A stretch of DNA of 8,455 bases from the NCBI GenBank assembly GCA_937915045.1, contig CALDNM010000236.1, forward strand, positions 1 to 8,455, written 5' to 3'. This DNA comes from an uncultured Clostridia bacterium. Lineage in GTDB: Bacteria; Bacillota; Clostridia; Peptostreptococcales; Anaerovoracaceae. The notes below the pieces were generated by a model. That model had not been told where the DNA came from. It saw only the letters and a program-made list of their open reading frames with translations, and searched no databases. This document shows positions 1 through 5,050 of the stretch, one piece after another. A program made the translations under genes and the position numbers. Position 1 is the first letter of the stretch. Every line of letters starts with the position of its first letter.

Positions 1-31
1 GCAGATGCTCTCCCAGCTGAGCTAAGCGCCC
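1..31 (-). tRNA. 5' part of a tRNA, probably tRNA-Val (runs off the window)
   Basis: Read on the minus strand from base 31, the sequence gives the first 31 nt of a canonical tRNA: acceptor strand GGGCGCT, T8-A9, D-stem GCTC, D-loop AGCTGGGA with the GG pair, closing GAGC, A26, and TCTGC as the 5' anticodon stem. The anticodon and the 3' half lie outside the window. The run AGAGCATCTGC resembles Bacillota tRNA-Val(UAC), so Val is my best guess, but the anticodon is not visible. It has its own promoter just upstream. tRNA identity as a class is sure; the amino acid is inferred. Confidence 0.88.
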
Positions 32-33
32 TT

Positions 34-60
34 GCACGGTACCTTTTAAGTACCCGTCGC
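34..60 (-). other. Inverted repeat forming the 5' leader of the tRNA transcript
   Basis: Between the predicted transcription start (about 62-63) and tRNA base 1 (31), the minus strand holds GGTAC at 54-50 and GTACC at 42-38 around a 7-nt loop. Pairing can extend outward, with bulges, to GC at 60-59 and 35-34. Almost the whole leader could therefore fold as one hairpin beside the RNase P cleavage site. It lacks a downstream U-run, so it is not a terminator. Its function is unknown. Confidence 0.5.
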
Positions 61-68
61 ACTAAAAT

Positions 69-97
69 AATATACATTATCAGTGAGGCAGTGTCAA
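69..97 (-). promoter_or_regulatory. Sigma-A-type promoter of the tRNA
   Basis: The minus strand shows a perfect -35 hexamer TTGACA (97-92), a 17-bp spacer, and a -10 hexamer TATATT (74-69, 5 of 6 to consensus), followed by an AT-rich start region. The predicted start is near 62-63, about 31 nt before the tRNA. The TGA stop of yigZ (96-94) lies inside the -35 hexamer, so coding and promoter sequence overlap. A near-consensus promoter is expected for a stable RNA gene. Confidence 0.85.
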
Positions 98-711
98 GAG
101 GTTTTCCTGACTTCGGAGAGAATTTTTGCCTTGCCTGACGTCATGTCGGCCAGCATGCTCCGAATATCATCGCCGCGTTCGGCGGCGGTATCGATCGTAA
201 GTGTCACTGTGTCCGAATAATCTATACTGGATATTTCGAACTTCATATCACCGGCGATTTTCTGAAGCCTCGGTAAATAAGTATAATCCATATCGACGAC
301 AAGTTCAAGCATCTCTTTTACTTCTTTTATCCCGGCTTCATCCAGAGCGAGCTTCGCAGTCCCCGTGTAAGCGCGTACAAGGCCGCCTGTGCCGAGTTTT
401 ATCCCTCCGAAGTATCTGGTGACGACTATCGCTACATTCGTCAGTCCTTCGCTCACCAGCATCCTGACCATAGGCGCGCCCGAAGTCCCCTGCGGTTCTC
501 CATTGTCGCTCGCCCACTGGATCTGCGACTTCTCACCGACCACCATCGCGGGCACATTATGTGTCGCGTCTTTGAACTCCTCCGTTACTGCCGCGACAAA
601 ATCATCCGCCTCTTCTTTCGAGGAGACCGGTTTCACCGTGGCTATGAATCTCGATTTTTTTATTATCTGCTCAGCTCTCGCTTCTTTTGCTGCCGTTTTA
701 TATAAAATCAT
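94..711 (-). CDS. yigZ: YigZ/YvyE family protein (IMPACT N-terminal domain family)
   Basis: This is a complete 205-residue protein of the UPF0029/IMPACT family, the usual length for bacterial YigZ. The N-terminal half carries the family signatures: DNGEPQGTSGAPM (about residues 69-81) and VVTRYFGG followed by LGTGGLVRAY (about 96-115). The C-terminal part (about 135-200) fits the ferredoxin-like domain found in bacterial members. Its molecular role is not settled. The eukaryotic relative IMPACT competes for GCN1 and damps the Gcn2 amino-acid-starvation response, which suggests a link to translation but does not prove one here. The start ATG lies inside the end of hflX (14-nt overlap) with only a weak GAAAG upstream, so translation is probably coupled to hflX. 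The stop codon lies in the tRNA promoter. Confidence 0.93.
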   Translation of the reverse strand: MILYKTAAKEARAEQIIKKSRFIATVKPVSSKEEADDFVAAVTEEFKDATHNVPAMVVGEKSQIQWASDNGEPQGTSGAPMVRMLVSEGLTNVAIVVTRYFGGIKLGTGGLVRAYTGTAKLALDEAGIKEVKEMLELVVDMDYTYLPRLQKIAGDMKFEISSIDYSDTVTLTIDTAAERGDDIRSMLADMTSGKAKILSEVRKTS

Positions 712-1981
712 ATTCTTTCACTCTGTCGTAATCCATCCTCGCGAGCTCGACTGTGATCTTCGTCCCGGCTTCGGTGTATTCCGTTTCTTTCACTACTCCG
801 CGATCGCAGACATATGAAAGGACCTCTCCTCTGTCGTAAGGGATGAGAAGCGTTATTTCAGCTCTGTCAGCGAAGACATGGTCCTCGATGATGCGTAATA
901 GTTCATCGACGTTTTCGCCCGTCTCTGCCGAGATATTCACGCTCTCGCACGATGTGACACCGTAGAACTCTCCCTTGACCTGATCCATTTTGTTGTAGAC
1001 CATGATCTTGTCCTTGCCGCCGGCGCCGATCTCGTTCAGTACTTTGTCTGTCACTTCGATCTGGAAGTCGTATCCCTCGTATGAGGCATCGACGATCTCA
1101 AGCAGAAGATCCGCCTGGGCCACTTCTTCAAGTGTCGCCTTGAACGCGTCTATCAGCGTATGCGGCAGTCTGCTCACAAATCCGACCGTATCTATCAGGA
1201 TGAACTCATGCGTGCTGCTGAGCTTGATCCTGCGCTGCTCAGTATCCAGTGTCGCGAACAGCATGTCCTCTACGTTCACATCTTTATTGTCCCTGTCCGC
1301 TTCAAAGAGAAGCCTGTTCATCAGAGAAGATTTCCCCGCGTTGGTATAACCGACGAGAGCGACTACAGGAATGCCCGATTCGTTTCTTCTCTTCCTTGTC
1401 GTCTTCCTCGTTCTTTTGATATGCGCAAGTTCATTCTTTATGCTGTCCATCCGTCTGATGTAATGTCTTCTGTCCGTTTCAAGCTGTGTTTCGCCCGGGC
1501 CTCTGGTGCCTATGCCGCCTGCCTGCCTCGAAAGTGATTTATCGAACCCGGCTATACGCGGCATGACGTACTGAAGCTGTGCCAGTTCGACCTGCAGCAT
1601 ACCTTCTCTCGTTTTCGCGCGCAGCGCAAAAATATCGAGGATGAGAACCGTACGGTCTATGACATGTACTTTAAGTTCTCTCTCGAGGTTCCTCGTCTGT
1701 ATACCGGAAAGTTCATCATTGAATATCACCGCGTCCGCTTCACTGTTCGCGCAGAACTCGCGGATCTCCTCGACCTTCCCCCGGCCAATAAAAGTAGCGG
1801 TATTGATCCTGTCCAGATTTTGTACCGCTTCTCCTATCACTTCAGCGCCGGCCGCGGCCGCAAGGCCGGAAAGTTCCGACATCGAATACGACATGTCCTC
1901 GCTTCCGGTCCTGACGCCAACAAGCACGACTCTTTCCTTTTCTCTTGTTATGACTTCGTTGTCTTTTCCGAATTTCAGCAT
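698..1981 (-). CDS. hflX: GTPase HflX, ribosome-splitting factor
   Basis: This is a complete 427-residue HflX of usual length. The N-terminal HflX domain (about 15-190) includes the GGIGTRGPGETQLETDRR stretch (155-172) typical of the family. It is followed by a basic helical linker (about 180-200, rich in K/R) and the G domain with all motifs: G1 GYTNAGKS (211-218), G2 ATLD (243-246), G3 DTVG (264-267), G4 NKMD (330-333) and G5 SAET (351-354). A short C-terminal domain ends at 427. HflX binds 50S subunits and in E. coli and other bacteria splits stalled or idle ribosomes, acting in the cytoplasm with GTP. Its ATG shares one base with the codY stop (TAATG) and has only a weak SD (GAAAGAG), which argues for translational coupling with codY. 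Identity is very secure; the ribosome role is from the family. Confidence 0.97.
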   Translation of the reverse strand: MLKFGKDNEVITREKERVVLVGVRTGSEDMSYSMSELSGLAAAAGAEVIGEAVQNLDRINTATFIGRGKVEEIREFCANSEADAVIFNDELSGIQTRNLERELKVHVIDRTVLILDIFALRAKTREGMLQVELAQLQYVMPRIAGFDKSLSRQAGGIGTRGPGETQLETDRRHYIRRMDSIKNELAHIKRTRKTTRKRRNESGIPVVALVGYTNAGKSSLMNRLLFEADRDNKDVNVEDMLFATLDTEQRRIKLSSTHEFILIDTVGFVSRLPHTLIDAFKATLEEVAQADLLLEIVDASYEGYDFQIEVTDKVLNEIGAGGKDKIMVYNKMDQVKGEFYGVTSCESVNISAETGENVDELLRIIEDHVFADRAEITLLIPYDRGEVLSYVCDRGVVKETEYTEAGTKITVELARMDYDRVKEYDFI

Positions 1982-2763
1982 TACTCTTTCATCTTTTCGA
2001 GCTGTTCATAGAATTTATGATTGAGGACCTTGATATGTGTGCCCTTCATGCCGAGCGATTTCGATTCGATGACTCCGGCACTCTCGAGTTTTCTGAGCGC
2101 GTTCACGATGACCGATCTTGTGATCCTTGATCTGTCCGCTATCTTGCTGGCTACGAGTATGCCTTCTTCTCCGTCGAGTTCCTCGAATATCCTCTGTACA
2201 GCTTCATTCTCTGAATACGAGAGTGTTCTGATGGCCATCTTGACCACCTCTTCATTTCTCTGTTCTTCTTCTTCTTCGATATTTTTAAGTCTCTGTATCT
2301 CAAGTCCTACAGCAGTCGCTCCTATCTCAGCGAGAGCAAGATCTTCGTCTGTATAAGCAGGCTCATATCTCGTCAGGAGCATCGTGCCCCATCTCTTTCC
2401 GCCTCCTGTGATAGGAATGAATGTGTGGAATTTTTCTTTAGTATTTTCGTCATGCGGGAATATCTCAAGAAGAGATTCATCCTGTACGTTCGCCATGGTC
2501 TTGCTGATCTTGAGAAGTCTCTCGTTATAGTCAGGCGGGAATTTCTCCATGCCTGTCTTTTCGTCGACGACCATGTCGGATTTGTCCTGCAGTCTGGTGT
2601 AATATACACCGAGGACTTTTCCGTTCACATTGCAGATGTAGACGTTGGAATCTGACTGTTTGCTGAGTATCTCACACAGCTCGCTGAAAGAGAAATCGCC
2701 CTTTGGCGCTTCCTGAAGGATCCAGTTGATCTTTCTTACTTTCGATAAAATATCTGTTTCCAT
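1981..2763 (-). CDS. codY: CodY, GTP- and branched-chain-amino-acid-responsive transcriptional regulator
   Basis: This is a complete 260-residue CodY, matching the ~259-residue Bacillus protein. Residues 1-160 form the GAF-like ligand domain, with FPPDY (75-79) and FIPITGGGKRWGT (115-127). A linker helix with a run of Glu (163-167) leads to the winged helix, where ASKIADRSRITRSV (205-218), NALRKLESAGVIES (221-234) and SLGMKGTHIKVLN (236-248) are nearly identical to Bacillus CodY. CodY represses or activates nutrient-adaptation genes when isoleucine/valine (and GTP in many species) are plentiful. The conserved recognition helix suggests the standard AATTTTCWGAAAATT-type box. The start is supported by AAGGAG (2777-2772) 8 nt upstream. 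The gene has its own promoter after the hslU terminator and leads the codY-hflX-yigZ unit. The ligand pocket is more divergent than the DNA-binding domain. Confidence 0.98.
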   Translation of the reverse strand: METDILSKVRKINWILQEAPKGDFSFSELCEILSKQSDSNVYICNVNGKVLGVYYTRLQDKSDMVVDEKTGMEKFPPDYNERLLKISKTMANVQDESLLEIFPHDENTKEKFHTFIPITGGGKRWGTMLLTRYEPAYTDEDLALAEIGATAVGLEIQRLKNIEEEEEQRNEEVVKMAIRTLSYSENEAVQRIFEELDGEEGILVASKIADRSRITRSVIVNALRKLESAGVIESKSLGMKGTHIKVLNHKFYEQLEKMKE

Positions 2764-2782
2764 TTTATATTCTCCTTAATTC

Positions 2783-2799
2783 AAATAGTCGAAAATAGT
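2783..2799 (-). repeat. Short direct repeat in the codY 5' untranslated region
   Basis: The heptamer ACTATTT occurs twice on the minus strand (2799-2793 and 2789-2783) with an exact 10-bp period, between the predicted start (about 2816) and the ribosome binding site. The 10-bp phase places both copies on the same DNA face, but a chance match in AT-rich sequence is possible. No function is assigned. Confidence 0.4.
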
Positions 2800-2821
2800 T
2801 CTCCAATACATATAATACTGA

Positions 2822-2849
2822 ATTATAGCACAATTTTTCTTAGTTTCAA
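2822..2849 (-). promoter_or_regulatory. Promoter of codY-hflX-yigZ
   Basis: On the minus strand TTGAAA (2849-2844, 5 of 6 to consensus) is followed by a 16-bp spacer and a perfect TATAAT (2827-2822). A TGC just before the -10 makes it an extended -10 element. The predicted start is near 2816, giving a leader of about 50 nt ahead of the codY ATG. It is the only good promoter in the hslU-codY gap and sits downstream of the hslU terminator, so codY is transcribed independently of hslUV. Confidence 0.82.
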
Positions 2850-2861
2850 GAGATATTTTAG

Positions 2862-2876
2862 ATTTTTTAGAAAAGT
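2862..2876 (-). promoter_or_regulatory. Candidate CodY box upstream of the codY promoter
   Basis: Minus-strand ACTTTTCTAAAAAAT matches the CodY consensus AATTTTCWGAAAATT at 12 of 15 positions (mismatches at 2, 9 and 14). It lies 12 bp upstream of the codY -35 hexamer. CodY sites with up to three mismatches are known to work in other Bacillota, and codY autoregulation is known in Lactococcus. The local sequence is very AT-rich, which raises the chance-match rate, so this remains a candidate. Confidence 0.42.
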
Positions 2877-2922
2877 TGTTTATGGGTGAACAATTGGAAC
2901 AAGTTGTACTTAGAGTTTTCAT

Positions 2923-2948
2923 AAAAAGAGCGGGGATCGCCCGCTCTT
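2923..2948 (-). terminator. Intrinsic terminator of the hslV-hslU unit
   Basis: On the minus strand AAGAGCGGG (2948-2940) pairs perfectly with CCCGCTCTT (2934-2926) across a 5-nt loop. The 9-bp GC-rich stem is followed by a T-run ending at 2923. It begins 33 nt after the hslU stop. No comparable stem follows in the + direction of transcription. This is a standard rho-independent terminator separating hslU from codY. Confidence 0.92.
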
Positions 2949-2981
2949 CTGTAATACTCGATATTATTCTTTTTCTCGCGT

Positions 2982-4427
2982 TTAAAGGATGAATTTATCC
3001 AGTTCTACCGGATGGATCTTCTCCGCGAACTTCTGATCTACATACTCTCTGTCGATCACGATCTTTTCCTTTTCGGGATCCGGCAGATTGTACGAGATAT
3101 CCTCGAGCAGCTTCTCAAGGATAGTGTGAAGTCTTCTCGCGCCGATATTTTCAGTCTGCTCATTCATGAGGAACGCCATATGGGCGATCTCTTTTATGGC
3201 ATCGTCAGTAAATTCTATCTTGACTCCTTCAGTCTCCAGCAGAGCTATCTGCTGCTTGATGAGCGCGTTCTGCGGTATCGTAAGGATCTTTTCAAAAGTT
3301 TCTTCATTGAGATTCTCAAGTTCTACTCTGATCGGGAAACGTCCCTGCAGCTCAGGTATGAGGTCCTCCGGTTTCGATGTGCTGAAAGCTCCCGCGCCTA
3401 TGAACAGCATGTGATCTGTTTTGACAGGTCCGTGCTTTGTATTGACAACGCTTCCTTCAACGATAGGAAGGATATCTCTCTGGACTCCTTCTCTCGATAC
3501 GTCAGCTCCCGAGCTGTATGTCGAGCCTCCCGCTATCTTATCTATTTCATCTATGAATATGATGCCGTTCTGCTCAGCATTCTCAAGAGCCTCTTCCGTC
3601 ACCTGATCCATATCTATAAGATTCTGAGCTTCCTGCTCTCTCAGTATCTTCTTGGCCTCCTTGACCTTGACCTTCTTGTCCTTGACTTTTTTAGGCATCA
3701 TATCGCCGAATATATTGCCGATCGCGATACCCATGCCTTCGTTGCTCATATCGAGCTCGTTGCTCTTCGGATTGTCTGTGACCTGGATCTCTACATACTG
3801 TTCATCGAGTTTACCGTCTCTGAGCTGCTGTCTTACCTGTTCTCTCTGGAGCCCTGTGTCTCCCTTATTGGCAGCCTCTGTTTCCTCTGCGATCTTTTTC
3901 TGCTGCTCCTGCTCATACTGCTGCTTCTGACTCTGATAGCCGCCGTTGTTCAGTATGAAATCGAATGGACCGTCATGCTTGTCGCTTCCCGCCTTTTTGC
4001 TGCCGGGTACGATCGCGTCTATGATCTTTTCTTCCGCGATCTCTTCAGCTACAACATACTTCTCTTCAAGCTTGGAAGCCTTCGTTATCCTGATCGACGC
4101 TTCGACCAGATCTCTTACCATGGAGTCTACGTCTCTTCCAACGTATCCTACTTCAGTAAATTTCGTGGCTTCGACTTTTACGAAAGGCGCGTCCATGAGT
4201 TTCGCAAGCCTTCTCGCGATCTCTGTTTTACCTACACCTGTAGGCCCCATCATAAGTATATTTTTAGGTGTGACTTCTTCCATCATATCATCGGAGAGGA
4301 GACTTCTTCTGTATCTGTTTCTCAGAGCTACAGCTACCGATTTTTTTGCTTCGTCCTGTCCGATGATGTATTTATCAAGTGCCTCGACAATTTCTTTCGG
4401 GGTCATGTTATATAACTTTCCTGCCAT
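2982..4427 (-). CDS. hslU: HslU (ClpY), ATPase/unfoldase subunit of the HslUV protease
   Basis: This is a complete 481-residue HslU, a little longer than the E. coli (443) and B. subtilis (about 467) proteins. It has the AAA+ N-domain with Walker A GPTGVGKT (61-68) and pore loop GYVG (94-97), the intermediate I-domain (about 110-245), Walker B IIFIDE (289-294), SREGVQRDILPIVEG (311-325), GRFPIRVEL (362-370), sensor-2 GARR (429-432), and the C-terminal tail ending in DKFIL that docks into HslV. HslU hexamers unfold substrates with ATP and feed them to HslV in the cytoplasm. The I-domain carries a Gln/Glu-rich stretch (about 164-202) that probably accounts for the extra length. The start is supported by GAGGAGG (4442-4436), 8 nt upstream, which overlaps the last base of the hslV stop. 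The intrinsic terminator follows. Confidence 0.98.
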   Translation of the reverse strand: MAGKLYNMTPKEIVEALDKYIIGQDEAKKSVAVALRNRYRRSLLSDDMMEEVTPKNILMMGPTGVGKTEIARRLAKLMDAPFVKVEATKFTEVGYVGRDVDSMVRDLVEASIRITKASKLEEKYVVAEEIAEEKIIDAIVPGSKKAGSDKHDGPFDFILNNGGYQSQKQQYEQEQQKKIAEETEAANKGDTGLQREQVRQQLRDGKLDEQYVEIQVTDNPKSNELDMSNEGMGIAIGNIFGDMMPKKVKDKKVKVKEAKKILREQEAQNLIDMDQVTEEALENAEQNGIIFIDEIDKIAGGSTYSSGADVSREGVQRDILPIVEGSVVNTKHGPVKTDHMLFIGAGAFSTSKPEDLIPELQGRFPIRVELENLNEETFEKILTIPQNALIKQQIALLETEGVKIEFTDDAIKEIAHMAFLMNEQTENIGARRLHTILEKLLEDISYNLPDPEKEKIVIDREYVDQKFAEKIHPVELDKFIL

Positions 4428-4441
4428 GTTTTTGACCTCCT

Positions 4442-5035
4442 CTATCTATCAGATATCTGCTTTATCTCTGTCTGCTCCAGCTTGTCCTGATCCGGTCCAA
4501 GTTTAACAGAAGAGATATTGCTGTTCGTATATACGCAAATCGTGGACGCGATCCTTAGAGATTCTCTGGCGATCTCTTCCGCGTTCATATCCGTGTGATT
4601 GAAAAGCGCGTTAGCCGCCGAGTAAGCATAGTTCCCGCCTGAGCCAATAGCTACGAAATCCTCATCCGGTTCGATGACTTCTCCGTTGCCGGAAAGAACG
4701 AGCATGCCTTCTTTGTCAGCTACGATCATCAGCGCTTCAAGGCCTCTCATGCCTCTGTCACTTCTCCAAAGCTGAGCGAGCGCTACAGCAGCCCTCTTCA
4801 GATTGCCTCCGTGCTCTTCAAGTTTATCTTCGAATTTTTCTCTGAGTGTAAACGCGTCGGCTACAGAGCCCGCGAATCCCACGAGTACTTTCCCCTTGTA
4901 TATAGTCGATACCTTCTTCGCTCCCATTTTCATGATCGCGGTCTCCCCCATGGTCACCTGGCCGTCGCCTGCCATGCAGACATCGTCAGGTCCTCTTCTG
5001 ACCGCGCATATAGTCGTAGCATGAAATTCTACCAT
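4442..5035 (-). CDS. hslV: HslV (ClpQ/CodW), proteolytic subunit of the HslUV protease
   Basis: From ATG 5035 this is a 197-residue HslV starting MVEFHATTICAVRR. TTI aligns with the catalytic N-terminal Thr of E. coli HslV. AGDGQVTMG (23-31), VGFAGSVADAFTL (about 53-65), LEALMIVAD and AIGSGGNYAYSAANAL are further family signatures, and the last ~20 residues extend past the usual end (about YTN...). HslV forms a double hexamer that degrades proteins unfolded by HslU. An in-frame ATG at 5050 would add MEVKD, but GGAGG (5048-5044) lies inside those codons and sits 8 nt before the ATG at 5035, so I chose 5035. The gene begins 15 nt after the topA stop and ends in TAG 14 nt before hslU. If Thr7 is the nucleophile, the six preceding residues must be removed. 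Confidence 0.96.
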   Translation of the reverse strand: MVEFHATTICAVRRGPDDVCMAGDGQVTMGETAIMKMGAKKVSTIYKGKVLVGFAGSVADAFTLREKFEDKLEEHGGNLKRAAVALAQLWRSDRGMRGLEALMIVADKEGMLVLSGNGEVIEPDEDFVAIGSGGNYAYSAANALFNHTDMNAEEIARESLRIASTICVYTNSNISSVKLGPDQDKLEQTEIKQISDR

Positions 5036-5043
5036 ATCCTTTA

Positions 5044-5048
5044 CCTCC
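5044..5048 (-). promoter_or_regulatory. Ribosome binding site that decides the hslV start
   Basis: GGAGG on the minus strand overlaps the G of an upstream in-frame ATG (5050-5048) and lies 8 nt before the ATG at 5035-5033. This is ideal spacing for 5035. The 5050 ATG has no comparable SD of its own, because the topA 3' end upstream reads ACTCAGGAATAA. Confidence 0.8.
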
Positions 5049-5050
5049 AT

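Noticed and set aside
2373..2609. A 78-codon minus-strand open frame within codY
   Set aside because: It is an alternative frame inside the well-conserved codY gene without its own SD and without recognisable features.
2764..2981. T-box, riboswitch or small gene in the hslU-codY gap
   Set aside because: The codY leader is only about 50 nt from the predicted start, too short for a T-box or common riboswitch, and no small frame with an SD is visible; the gap is explained by a terminator, a promoter and candidate operator sites.
3012..4415. A 467-codon open frame on the + strand opposite hslU
   Set aside because: It lies entirely antisense to a certain hslU, its translation shows no recognisable domain and is rich in Leu/Ser/Tyr/Phe as expected from the complement of hslU codons, and I saw no SD or promoter for it.
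4436..4444. Possible programmed frameshift or fusion at the hslV-hslU junction
   Set aside because: hslV ends in TAG and hslU has its own ATG with an ideal GAGGAGG 8 nt upstream; both proteins are complete, so no fusion is needed.
3946..4506. A 186-codon + strand open frame across the hslU start and hslV end
   Set aside because: It is antisense to two certain genes and their intergenic SD, with low-complexity Ser-rich translation and no supporting signals.
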